From assembly GCA_945902745.1 (NCBI GenBank), contig CAMDNE010000003.1, positions 62,001-126,000 on the forward strand: a stretch of 64,000 nucleotides of DNA, read 5' to 3'. Made by a program: the position numbers and the translations under genes. The notes under the pieces are model-generated. The model saw only the letters and a list, made by a program, of their open reading frames with translations, did no database searches and was not told where the DNA came from. The DNA is from Chitinophaga pinensis (GTDB taxonomy: Bacteria; Bacteroidota; Bacteroidia; Flavobacteriales_D; Crocinitomicaceae). Shown here piece after piece: positions 18,123-26,675 of this stretch (positions within the stretch are counted from its first letter, which is position 1; each line of letters starts with the position of its first letter).

Positions 18123-18975
18123 AAAAACATATCTTTTGAAACAGGCTGGCTTTGTCGTCAGCCTGTTTTGTTTTACACTACTTTCTTCTTGTAGTGATGG
18201 TGATAAAGTTATTGCCCAAGTAGATGATATTGAATTATTAGAAAGTGAAGCGCTGGTTTTGATGGATCATTTAGGATATGATATTAAGAGTGAGAAAGCA
18301 AAGGAGCAATTTGTAGAGCAATGGGTAGAACAAGAAGCATTGCGACTAGAATTACTGAATAAGAATGCATCACAAGCAAAATTAGTAGAAATGCGTGCAC
18401 AAGCATTTGCTGGAGAATTGTCTAAATACTATTTAGAAGAAGATGCTATCACTAGACAAGTAGATACTGTTATTACAGAAAAGGAGCTTACGAAGTATTA
18501 TAATGAGCACAAAAACGAATTCGAATTACAAGATTATCTTGTAAAGGCACTCTATTTAAAGATTCCAGTTGGCGTTCCAATAGAAAAAGAAATTAGTAAT
18601 CATTACCTGTTAAAAAATGATAAAGATCTTTCGAAAATGAATTCTTATGCTAAACTTTATGCGGAAAATTTTTATTTCGATGATGAGCAATGGATTTATT
18701 TTAATGATTTAACAAAAGATGTTCCTTTGAAAAACTTTAACAGGGACAACATCGTTTTAAACAGAACAAAAACTTATTTTTCGGATGAAGAATTTACTTA
18801 TTTTATAAATATTTTAGATTATAAATTAAAAGATTCAGCTCCCCCATTTGATTTTTTAAAACCTCAAATTAGGGAAATCATTCTTTCGAAAAGAATAAAT
18901 AAGATTAAAGAAGATATTGAATCGAAATTGATACTTAACACTAAGAAAAAACATGACATTAAAATTAATTTGTAG
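18112..18975 (+). CDS. SurA-N-like lipoprotein lacking a rotamase domain
   Basis: A lipoprotein of about 287 residues with signal ending LLSSCSDGD (lipidated cysteine at ~27). KVIAQVDDIELLESEALVLM resembles the start of the SurA N-terminal chaperone domain, but no parvulin domain is present. I infer a prolyl-isomerase relative that keeps only the chaperone-like part. No ATG fits: the start is a TTG at 18112, inside the preceding gene, or a TTG at 18136. Either implies translational coupling to the upstream gene. The stop overlaps the start of the next gene by 23 bases, so the three are one operon. Confidence 0.75.
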   Translation: MVNKKTYLLKQAGFVVSLFCFTLLSSCSDGDKVIAQVDDIELLESEALVLMDHLGYDIKSEKAKEQFVEQWVEQEALRLELLNKNASQAKLVEMRAQAFAGELSKYYLEEDAITRQVDTVITEKELTKYYNEHKNEFELQDYLVKALYLKIPVGVPIEKEISNHYLLKNDKDLSKMNSYAKLYAENFYFDDEQWIYFNDLTKDVPLKNFNRDNIVLNRTKTYFSDEEFTYFINILDYKLKDSAPPFDFLKPQIREIILSKRINKIKEDIESKLILNTKKKHDIKINL

Positions 18976-20305
18976 TCTTTCACTCTTTATCAGTTCTTCA
19001 TTGTTTAGTCAAAGTAATGGCGAAATTGTTGATAAAATAGTTGCACAGGTTGGAGATAATATAATTCTTTTATCTGACATAGAAGCACAAAAACAGCAGG
19101 CTATCGCGGCAGGAATTACTTCGGGAAAAATTATGGATTGTGAGGTTCTAGAAGAATTAATGTATCAAGAATTGTTAATCAATCAAGCGAAATTGGATTC
19201 ATTAGTTGTAACTGACGAACAAGTGGATTCAGAAATGGAAAACCGTTTACGCGTTTTAGAAGAACAAATCGGAAGTCGTGAAAAAATGGAAGCATTTTAT
19301 GGCAAAACTGTTGGACAAATAAAAGAAGAGTTTCGTCCAATTATTAAGGAAAGATTGATGGCAGAAGAAATGGAAAGAACAATTTCTAGTGATTTATCCG
19401 TTACTCCAAAAGAAGTTCAAGATTTTTATGCTACAATTCCAAAGGATTCAATTCCATTCATCAATGCGCAATTAAGTTTCCAACAGATTGTAAATTATCC
19501 TGAAATCACAAAAGCAGATAAAAGTGCTGCATTTGAGAAATTAGAAGGGATTAGAGAAAATATTTTAAGCGGTAAAAGTTTTGATACGCAAGCCAGAATT
19601 CACTCTATGGACCCAGGAAGTGCTCCACAAGGAGGGAAAATTGAAGGTTCAAGAGGAATGATGGTTCCACCTTTTGAAGCAGCGGTCTTCTCTTTAACAA
19701 TTGGTCAAATTTCTGATGTTTTTGAAACGAGTTATGGTTATCACATAGTTAAACTTCTGGACAGAAGAGGTGATGATTACATTTGTCAACATATTCTTAT
19801 CGTTCCTGAATTTAATGGTAATGAATTAGAAAAATCTATTATCGGGATGGACTCATGTTATGCGTTACTGGTGGCGAAAAAAATTACTTGGGAAGAAGCT
19901 GTTGCTCGCTTTTCGAATGATGAAATGACAAAACAAAACAAAGGAATCATCACAAATCCAATTACAGGAGAACAAACTTGGGACATGGAGGATTTAAATC
20001 AAGTGGATCAGCAAATCTTCCTTTTGACCGATGCATTGGAAAAAGGTGATTTTTCTTCGCCTAACATGTATGTAAATATTTATGACCGTAAACAAGGAAT
20101 CAGAATAGTTCGTTTGATGAATCGTACAGAACCTCACATTGCAAATTTGAAAGAAGATTATGCTTTGATAAAACGTGCTGCCGAAAATGACAAGAAACAA
20201 CGCTTAATTAACAATTGGGTGAAAGCAAAAATTGGCAATGCATACATTCGAATTGATTTATCCTATCAAAATTGTGCATTCAAAAATAACTGGTTAAGGA
20301 AATAA
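18953..20305 (+). CDS. surA: SurA-like peptidyl-prolyl isomerase
   Basis: A 450-residue exported chaperone. The signal peptide ends at SLFSQ. A SurA N-terminal domain follows (VDKIVAQVGDNIILLSDIEAQ, ~25-165), then a parvulin domain (~175-275; LSFQQIVNYPE, SYGYHIVKLLDRRG) and a second, degenerate parvulin-like domain (~280-375, CQHILIVPEF). SurA delivers outer-membrane proteins to the BAM complex. Two to three genes of this type in series before a MoxR gene looks like a flavobacterial arrangement. It overlaps the preceding lipoprotein gene by 23 bases. The symbol is by domain similarity, not demonstrated orthology. Confidence 0.88.
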   Translation: MTLKLICSLSLFISSSLFSQSNGEIVDKIVAQVGDNIILLSDIEAQKQQAIAAGITSGKIMDCEVLEELMYQELLINQAKLDSLVVTDEQVDSEMENRLRVLEEQIGSREKMEAFYGKTVGQIKEEFRPIIKERLMAEEMERTISSDLSVTPKEVQDFYATIPKDSIPFINAQLSFQQIVNYPEITKADKSAAFEKLEGIRENILSGKSFDTQARIHSMDPGSAPQGGKIEGSRGMMVPPFEAAVFSLTIGQISDVFETSYGYHIVKLLDRRGDDYICQHILIVPEFNGNELEKSIIGMDSCYALLVAKKITWEEAVARFSNDEMTKQNKGIITNPITGEQTWDMEDLNQVDQQIFLLTDALEKGDFSSPNMYVNIYDRKQGIRIVRLMNRTEPHIANLKEDYALIKRAAENDKKQRLINNWVKAKIGNAYIRIDLSYQNCAFKNNWLRK

Positions 20306-20335
20306 ATTTATATTTAACAAAGAAAAATTAAGAAC

Positions 20336-21289
20336 ATGTCAGATACAGCAGCCATTAATCAGCTCGTTGAACATTATAAAGAATTAAAAAACGAAATTCA
20401 CAAAGTAATTGTTGGTCAAGATGAAGTTGTTGACCAAGTTTTGATCTCTGTTTTCTCTAGAGGTCATTGCCTTTTAGTTGGTGTTCCAGGATTAGCAAAA
20501 ACCTTGTTGGTTAACACCATTGCGCAAACTTTAGGATTAAGTTTTAATAGAATTCAATTTACCCCAGATTTAATGCCATCGGATATCATTGGCTCTGAAA
20601 TATTGGATGAAAATCGAAATTTTAAATTCATCAAAGGACCACTTTTTTCGAATATAATTTTGGCGGATGAGATTAACAGAACTCCTCCTAAAACGCAATC
20701 AGCCTTGTTAGAAGCAATGCAAGAACGTTCCGTTACAACAGGTGGTGTAAACTATGTATTACCTGCACCATTCTTCGTTTTAGCTACGCAAAATCCTATT
20801 GAACAAGAAGGAACCTATCCCCTTCCAGAAGCACAATTGGACCGTTTCATGTTTAACATTTGGGTTGATTACCCAAGTTATGTTGAAGAACTTGCGATTG
20901 TGAAAGCAACTACAAATGACATCAATGTTACATTAAAACATATCCTTACTGCCGAGCAAATAATGGATTATCAGGCGTTGATTCGTCGTATTCCGGTTGC
21001 AGACAATGTAATGGAATATGCAGTGAAATTAGTTGGTAAAACACGTTTTGGATCTGAATTCGCTCCACAAATCACAAAAGATTACATTACTTGGGGAGCA
21101 GGGCCGCGTGCTTCACAATATTTAATTGTTGGAGCAAAATGTCATGCAGCTCTAAATGGTCGTTTTTCTCCAGATATTGAAGATGTTAAAGCAGTAGCTA
21201 AGCCTATTTTACGTCACCGTTTAGTACGTAATTATCGTGCAGAAGCAGAAGGTTATTCTATGGATAAAATTATCGATAGTTTACTTTAA
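20336..21289 (+). CDS. MoxR-family AAA+ ATPase
   Basis: A 317-residue MoxR-type chaperone ATPase. It shows the Walker A region LLVGVPGLAKTLL, the Walker B-like ILADEINRTPPKTQSALLEAM segment, sensor motif LATQNPIEQEGTYPLPEAQLD and a C-terminal lid. MoxR proteins usually work with von Willebrand-domain partners and DUF58 proteins to mature or insert other proteins. No such partner follows here; the next gene encodes a DUF2007 protein. It begins 30 bases after surA, probably in the same operon. Confidence 0.95.
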   Translation: MSDTAAINQLVEHYKELKNEIHKVIVGQDEVVDQVLISVFSRGHCLLVGVPGLAKTLLVNTIAQTLGLSFNRIQFTPDLMPSDIIGSEILDENRNFKFIKGPLFSNIILADEINRTPPKTQSALLEAMQERSVTTGGVNYVLPAPFFVLATQNPIEQEGTYPLPEAQLDRFMFNIWVDYPSYVEELAIVKATTNDINVTLKHILTAEQIMDYQALIRRIPVADNVMEYAVKLVGKTRFGSEFAPQITKDYITWGAGPRASQYLIVGAKCHAALNGRFSPDIEDVKAVAKPILRHRLVRNYRAEAEGYSMDKIIDSLL

Positions 21290-21303
21290 AAACTTGAATA
21301 TCG

Positions 21304-21693
21304 ATGGAATTAATAACAATTAAAACATTTGATAATTCCATTGATGCTCATCTTCTGAGGATTGAATTGGAAAATGAAGGAATTGAATGTTACATCTATG
21401 ATGAGCATACGGTTACTGTATTTCCTCTTTATTCAAATGCCGTTGGAGGAATTAAAGTTAATATTTTAAAGAAAGATTTAGAACTAGCAAAAAGTATTTT
21501 GTTGTCTGCTATTAAAACAGTTATTTGTCCGAATTGTGCTTCTCAAAACATCATTCTTAATTATAAATCAATGAAAGGATTAAAAGGATTTCTTTCAGCC
21601 TTTACTTCGCTTTTCACAGTATCGTACCCACTTCATTATAAAATGGTTAATAAGTGTAGAGATTGCAACGAAGAATTTATTTCTGAGGATTAA
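21304..21693 (+). CDS. DUF2007 signal-transducing-domain protein with zinc-ribbon tail
   Basis: A 129-residue protein. The N-terminal DUF2007 domain (~1-68) reads LITIKTFDNSIDAHLLRIE with NAVGGIKVNI, a small ferredoxin-like fold that resembles a PII-related signalling domain. The C-terminal half carries two CxxC pairs (CPNCASQN and CRDCNEE), likely one zinc-binding ribbon, separated by a hydrophobic stretch. It begins 14 bases after moxR and is probably its operon partner. Function not known for the family. Confidence 0.8.
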   Translation: MELITIKTFDNSIDAHLLRIELENEGIECYIYDEHTVTVFPLYSNAVGGIKVNILKKDLELAKSILLSAIKTVICPNCASQNIILNYKSMKGLKGFLSAFTSLFTVSYPLHYKMVNKCRDCNEEFISED

Positions 21694-21762
21694 TTTACCA
21701 TAGAATTGACTGGTTTTTTTCCTTGAGATTGAAAGTTTGAGTTATTGTAATCAATAAATTTT

Positions 21763-21898
21763 GCCACAGATTCACAGATTATGTGATTTTGCAACGACAT
21801 CCCGTTAATAAGGCTGAATAAATCAGATCAATGATGAATTTTAATATATCAAGAGAACCATTGACTACAAGCACAAAATAAATCTGTGAATCTGTGGC
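21763..21898. repeat. Inverted-repeat element (MITE/REP-like)
   Basis: GCCACAGATTCACAGATT at 21763-21780 is repeated as its exact reverse complement at 21881-21898, flanking 100 bases without an ORF. Each arm is itself a tandem octamer (ATCTGTG twice). It lies between convergent genes. Similar CCACAGATT motifs are familiar to me from Bacteroidota intergenic regions. A mobile or REP-like origin is inferred; no transposase is adjacent. Confidence 0.75.
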
Positions 21899-21966
21899 TG
21901 TAAAACTTTTATACTCTGAAATGCAAATACACCAAAGTGCATAATTTCAACTGCTTTTTGATTCAA

Positions 21967-24654
21967 CTAACGCTGCGTAATACTTCCAATTTTTCCTTTT
22001 TTAATATCAAATACCCACGTGTAATAACCAACAAAATGGGAATCGAAAAAACCTTTCTTTTTATAAAATTGCGCAGGAATATATGCTCTATGTTTTTCTG
22101 ATAGTCCTTTGATTATTGTTTGAGGGGCAACACCATCAAGTAAACAAGGAGCATCACCACCTTTCGCTTTAAATTTGCTTCCATATTGCCAAATCTCTTT
22201 CCATTCTTTCAAGTTTACTTTTCCACTAGTTGCATTTTCTGGAGCCATAATGTAAAAGCCACCAAAATTGATACGTCCTCTCAACACTTCCAATATTCCT
22301 AAAGAATAGGCAAATCCCATGCTATGTGCAACAACATACAATGTGTCATTGGCAGATTTATTTGGTAATTCATTGAACAAAAGCAATAAATTTTTACCAG
22401 CTGTTCTTCCGTTTTCTAAACGTTCTTCAAAGCCACTTTTATTCGATTTCATTTTCAGTAATTCAACTGTCTTTATGGATTTAGATCCAAAAACACTTGA
22501 GCTTGAAATCGTAGTATTATAACAAACATGTTTCTTTTTATTAGAACATCGTTTGGGATAAATAGATGATGTTGCTGAAAAATTAATCAAGCTTTCATAA
22601 TTGGAGGTACTTACGGAAAAATGACCATCAGCATAATAGGTGTCGCTCGGGTTTATTCTTTTTTGAAACAACAAATCTATTTCCTGCCATGGTCGCCAAT
22701 AATCATAACGATCAAAACTATAAATCATATTACCAGTATTTGGGAATTCTAATCCTTTGTTTAAAATGTCTTTAAAGTTATCTTCAAAAGAACTTCCAAT
22801 TGATGTTGGTCTGTAGCCACTCACAAAAAGCAATATACGTTTTGCAGGATTCGAAAGTTGGATTTTATTTGTTAAATCATTCCCTAAATGATTGAAAACC
22901 TTTTGATTTACAATTGTACCATCACTTTTAGTATAATTGAAAACAAAGTAATGACTTTGGGCGATTTGTCTAAAATCAAAATTGGTCAAAATCAAACTAT
23001 CCTTGTCCTCAATATATTTGCATTTACTCCAGTTTCCAGCTGCATCTTGTCTCAATTCAAAATACAGGACTTTCTTCTTTCTTCTTACAAACCATTGATT
23101 TTTTCTTTTGATCAACATTTCAGATGATAATGCTTTTCTATTTAAATGTTTAAGATTTTGATTTGCTAGAATTGTTTTTTTTACTTGTTTGAAAGTTTGA
23201 CCTTTCAAATCTTGAAGAATCCCCTCTTTTACTTCAAATTGCTCGTAACCTTTATTGATCAATAGAAAAATCAAAAAATACACTAAAGCGCCTACCGCAA
23301 AAAATCCTAACCTAGCTAACAACTTCCAAAACCGAGGAAATTTCATTTTTCGCATAAGAAATTTATTAAACCGCTTACGCAATAAAAAGGAAACAATCAG
23401 AATAAAAATGAAAGCAACAATATGCCAGAAACAGATAAAATACCCAGCCAATTTGAATCGAACTTGAAAGAAAAAATCATTAATATTTAAATGATACGAC
23501 TCAAAATTCTTCTTATAAGGTCGTTTTAATGAAAACAATAAATCGTTCTTCTGAAGAAGAATATTTCCCTCCTTATCTTCTTCCCAAAAATAATATGCGA
23601 CTAATCCACTATTGGTTTTAACATCCTCATAATTGTCAAAATAAGAAAAACTGTGACAGCTATGTCGAATATTTTCCCATTGAAAGAATTGAAGTTCTAC
23701 CCCTCCATTTTCATCCATTAAATTATATGTTGTAGTGTGCTTTGGACCTTCATCCAACCAACTGTTCGTTAATGCACCAACTCCATATCCCAGTTGACGA
23801 GCAATGGATAAATGCATCTTATCTAAATCATTCACTTTAATAAAACCAACAGCCTTATTTTGAACCATGAATCCATTGATTTTCGGATTTACGAAACCTG
23901 GAATTATGAAGATATAGTATGCGTTTTTATCAGCATTTGGAAAACTTTCAAAATACGCATCACGAAATTCTTGCATTTGGTTCGTGAAGCGATCATTCGT
24001 TGGACTTGGATTGTCAAAAAGAACTTTTAGGTCTAAATCGTTTGATTCAAATACAGGATTAATTCGAACTTTAAAATTGAGATTGGCTTGAGAATAAATT
24101 GTGTTTATAAAATATTCGAGGCTATCTCTATTTAAATCAATCTCTAGCAAGGGTACAACGATTACTTTTTCTGACTTTAAACCGTAAACCTCTACGTTCA
24201 ATCGCCCCACACTCTTTCCTTGATATTTCGCTACGACACTATATTTATACGTCTTTTTTGGTAAAAATAAGGTGAATGTGCTGTCATTCTTTTGTGCAAA
24301 ACGAATTTTTTCAGGTTTCCCTTTGATTTTAAATTCAAGTTGTCTGATGTCGAAATCAGTTATATTTTGAAGAAGCGCATCGACGTTGTCAGGAATATTA
24401 TATCCTACTGATTTATAGCAAATTTTGTAGTCGTTAAATTCATTCGCTTCGAATGATTCATAAAATTTGGACCATTCAGGATGCATATATTCATCAAAAC
24501 CAAATTGTTGAATCTCACTCTTTTTGAATAAAATGTGAGCAGACTGATTCTTGGAATTCACCGGTGTAACTTTGTTTAATTGCCCGTATAATGGAAAAAC
24601 CAATTGGATTGGCAAGATTAAACAACAATATAAAAAAAGATAGATTTTTAACAC
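21967..24654 (-). CDS. Large exported protein with C-terminal alpha/beta-hydrolase-like domain
   Basis: About 895 residues. An N-terminal hydrophobic signal (~1-28, QLVFPLYGQ) is followed by a long extracytoplasmic region, two hydrophobic segments near residues ~405-428 and ~447-470 with a basic stretch between, then a C-terminal domain. There a segment DTLYVVAHSMGFAYS (the G-x-S-x-G-like nucleophile elbow AHSMG) identifies an alpha/beta hydrolase, and MAPENATSG follows. It could be an esterase or lipase of the envelope; the rest is unrecognised. The start is probably the GTG at 24654, three bases after a TACTTTTG box; a TTG at 24660 falls inside that box. Confidence 0.75.
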   Translation of the reverse strand: MLKIYLFLYCCLILPIQLVFPLYGQLNKVTPVNSKNQSAHILFKKSEIQQFGFDEYMHPEWSKFYESFEANEFNDYKICYKSVGYNIPDNVDALLQNITDFDIRQLEFKIKGKPEKIRFAQKNDSTFTLFLPKKTYKYSVVAKYQGKSVGRLNVEVYGLKSEKVIVVPLLEIDLNRDSLEYFINTIYSQANLNFKVRINPVFESNDLDLKVLFDNPSPTNDRFTNQMQEFRDAYFESFPNADKNAYYIFIIPGFVNPKINGFMVQNKAVGFIKVNDLDKMHLSIARQLGYGVGALTNSWLDEGPKHTTTYNLMDENGGVELQFFQWENIRHSCHSFSYFDNYEDVKTNSGLVAYYFWEEDKEGNILLQKNDLLFSLKRPYKKNFESYHLNINDFFFQVRFKLAGYFICFWHIVAFIFILIVSFLLRKRFNKFLMRKMKFPRFWKLLARLGFFAVGALVYFLIFLLINKGYEQFEVKEGILQDLKGQTFKQVKKTILANQNLKHLNRKALSSEMLIKRKNQWFVRRKKKVLYFELRQDAAGNWSKCKYIEDKDSLILTNFDFRQIAQSHYFVFNYTKSDGTIVNQKVFNHLGNDLTNKIQLSNPAKRILLFVSGYRPTSIGSSFEDNFKDILNKGLEFPNTGNMIYSFDRYDYWRPWQEIDLLFQKRINPSDTYYADGHFSVSTSNYESLINFSATSSIYPKRCSNKKKHVCYNTTISSSSVFGSKSIKTVELLKMKSNKSGFEERLENGRTAGKNLLLLFNELPNKSANDTLYVVAHSMGFAYSLGILEVLRGRINFGGFYIMAPENATSGKVNLKEWKEIWQYGSKFKAKGGDAPCLLDGVAPQTIIKGLSEKHRAYIPAQFYKKKGFFDSHFVGYYTWVFDIKKGKIGSITQR

Positions 24655-24657
24655 GGT

Positions 24658-24665
24658 CAAAAGTA
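24658..24665 (-). promoter_or_regulatory. TAnnTTTG -7 box abutting the GTG start
   Basis: Minus-strand TACTTTTG (plus CAAAAGTA), only three bases before the GTG at 24654: a candidate leaderless start. No TTG lies at the expected -33 distance. Confidence 0.5.
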
Positions 24666-24819
24666 AAGCCTTTTATGAGAATATCCTTTTCTTAAACACT
24701 ATTTATTTGTTAATTGTTTTGAATCCTTTATTCACTAAAAACATCGTTTAGCTCTTGGATTGAAAAAATGCAGTCTCACAAAAATCTGTTTGTTTCCCAT
24801 ATTATATCTTTTCAAATTT

Positions 24820-24881
24820 CCGAATTCGAGAATTTTCGAATTCGCAAATTTGCGAGTTCGCGAATTCGCAATATATCGAAC
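24820..24881 (+). repeat. GAATTC-rich repeat; includes 28-bp dispersed repeat, copy 2
   Basis: CGAATTCGAGAATTTTCG and related units precede the 28-base segment 24854-24881, which matches 5262-5289 except for one base. It lies in the gap before the DEAD-box helicase. Confidence 0.75.
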
Positions 24882-24923
24882 ACCACTTTGAAAAAATATA
24901 AAACCAATTAACATTTAATGAAG

Positions 24924-24931
24924 TACCTTTG
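24924..24931 (+). promoter_or_regulatory. TAnnTTTG -7 box of the DEAD-box helicase gene
   Basis: TACCTTTG, 23 bases before the TTG start at 24955. An upstream ATG at 24919 leads straight to a stop and is not the start. Confidence 0.5.
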
Positions 24932-24954
24932 TTTCTAAAATAAAATATCCAATT

Positions 24955-26073
24955 TTGAAAACGTACAAAGAATTAGGTGTTAAAGATGAATTCATCAAAG
25001 CGCTTAAAGAAATAAATATTGAAACGCCAACGGAGATTCAAGAAAAAGCGATACCCTTTTTGATTGAAGATCGAACAGATTTTATAGGTCAGGCACAAAC
25101 CGGTACAGGTAAAACAATTGCTTTTGGAATTCCACTTTTACAAGCTATTGATAACAACGATAGCCGTATTCAAGCATTGATTCTTTCACCTACAAGAGAG
25201 TTATGCCAACAAATTGCCAAACAGCTTTTTAAACTGACGAAATTCTCCAATAAAATTTTCATAGAATCGGTCTATGGTGGAGAGAAAATTGAAGACCAAA
25301 TTCGTGCCTTGAGCAGACCAACTCATATTGTTGTTGCCACACCTGGTCGATTAATTGATCTATTGGACAGAAAAGCAATTGATTTGAGTCAAGTTGAAAC
25401 GATTGTACTTGACGAAGCGGATGAAATGTTAAGTATGGGGTTTAAAGATGAATTGGAAAACATCTTAAAACACACAACTGGAAGTAGAAATACATGGTTG
25501 TTTTCCGCTACTATTCCTGAGAATTTGAAGGCAATCATTGGGAAATACATGGATACCGACGCTTACACAGTTGAAATCAATAAACGTAATATTGTAAATT
25601 CTTCTATTGAACACCAATTTCTCACGTGTGATCCACGCCACAAATTTGAAAGTCTAGTTCAATTTCTAAATGTTCAAGGTGGCGATAGTGGAATTATATT
25701 CTGTCGAACAAAAACAGACACGCAAGATTTGGTAAATAAATTACTGAGTAAAAACTTTGTGGCTGATGCAATTCACGGAGATTTACAGCAGCGTGAGCGT
25801 GAAAAAGCGATGAGAGCTTTCAAAAAACATAAGATTCAATTGTTAGTTACAACGGATGTATCTGCTCGTGGAATTGATGTTGACGATCTGTGTTTTGTTG
25901 TGCATTACAATTTACCTGAAAAACTTGAGTACTATACACACCGAAGCGGTAGAACAGCTCGTGCAGGTAAAAAAGGAGTTTCTTTGAGTATTATTGATGC
26001 AAAAGAAACGAGAAGAATTCGTCAAATAGAACAAGCACTGAATATCAAGTTTAAACGAATTTCTGAGAAGTAA
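24955..26073 (+). CDS. DEAD-box RNA helicase (core only)
   Basis: A 372-residue ATP-dependent RNA helicase. Motifs in order are the Q-motif (IETPTEIQEKAIP), AQTGTGKT (I), PTRELCQQ (Ia), ATPGRLIDLL, DEADEM (II), SAT (III), a second RecA domain with IFCRTKTDTQ, TTDVSARGIDVDD (V), and HRSGRTARAGKKG (VI). It stops almost at the end of the second RecA domain, so it lacks the C-terminal extensions that target CsdA/DbpA-type enzymes. Start codon TTG. It is monocistronic and likely helps RNA unwinding, in ribosome assembly or decay. Confidence 0.94.
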   Translation: MKTYKELGVKDEFIKALKEINIETPTEIQEKAIPFLIEDRTDFIGQAQTGTGKTIAFGIPLLQAIDNNDSRIQALILSPTRELCQQIAKQLFKLTKFSNKIFIESVYGGEKIEDQIRALSRPTHIVVATPGRLIDLLDRKAIDLSQVETIVLDEADEMLSMGFKDELENILKHTTGSRNTWLFSATIPENLKAIIGKYMDTDAYTVEINKRNIVNSSIEHQFLTCDPRHKFESLVQFLNVQGGDSGIIFCRTKTDTQDLVNKLLSKNFVADAIHGDLQQREREKAMRAFKKHKIQLLVTTDVSARGIDVDDLCFVVHYNLPEKLEYYTHRSGRTARAGKKGVSLSIIDAKETRRIRQIEQALNIKFKRISEK

Positions 26074-26075
26074 AA

Positions 26076-26657
26076 TTACTTTACAAATTTCACGAAAACC
26101 TCTGTGCCTTTGCGTGGTTCAATTGAATTGTGACAGGGTTCCATCGTTATTTCTGAAAAATATTTTTTGAAATAAGTAAGATATTCTGCTATATTTCCTC
26201 CAAATGGTGGACCACCTTCAAAATCACGGTTAAACAATACGCCGACCAATTTACCTCCTGGTTTTAAAAGTGAACTAGCATGTTGCGCATATTTTGCCCT
26301 GAGCGTTGGATCAATTGCACAAAAAAGTGTTTGCTCAAGAATCAAATCATAGCTTCCTTCGTGCGCGAAAAAATCACCTGTATGTAATTGAGTAGCAGGA
26401 AAAATTGGGTTCCGTTGTTGAAAATCTAAAATCGGTTCTTCAGAAAAATCCAATAAATGAACATTGGCAAAACCACTTTTAAAAAGGTATTCTCCTTCAT
26501 ATCCCAATCCACAACCAGGAATTAATATCTGTAATTCTTTATTGGTAAGTTGATCAACATATTCTTTAATTGGAGGAGATACTTGTTTCAAATCCCAACC
26601 AGTTTGATTTTCTTGGTAGCGTTTACTCCAAAATTCAGGTGATAAAAAATCATTCAT
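26076..26657 (-). CDS. Thiopurine S-methyltransferase (TPMT)-like methyltransferase
   Basis: A 193-residue class I SAM-dependent methyltransferase. It has the family N-terminal FWSKRYQENQTGWDLKQVSPP, the SAM motif ILIPGCGLGYEGEYLF, LLDFSEEPI, and DLILEQTLFCAIDPTLR. The TPMT branch methylates thiols, selenium or other small molecules; the bacterial substrates are usually unknown. It begins 18 bases after the last gene of the riboswitch-led operon, on the same strand, so it may be the distal gene of that operon. A functional link to corrinoids is not shown. Confidence 0.88.
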   Translation of the reverse strand: MNDFLSPEFWSKRYQENQTGWDLKQVSPPIKEYVDQLTNKELQILIPGCGLGYEGEYLFKSGFANVHLLDFSEEPILDFQQRNPIFPATQLHTGDFFAHEGSYDLILEQTLFCAIDPTLRAKYAQHASSLLKPGGKLVGVLFNRDFEGGPPFGGNIAEYLTYFKKYFSEITMEPCHNSIEPRKGTEVFVKFVK

Positions 26658-26675
26658 AGTTTAAAACTAACGAAA

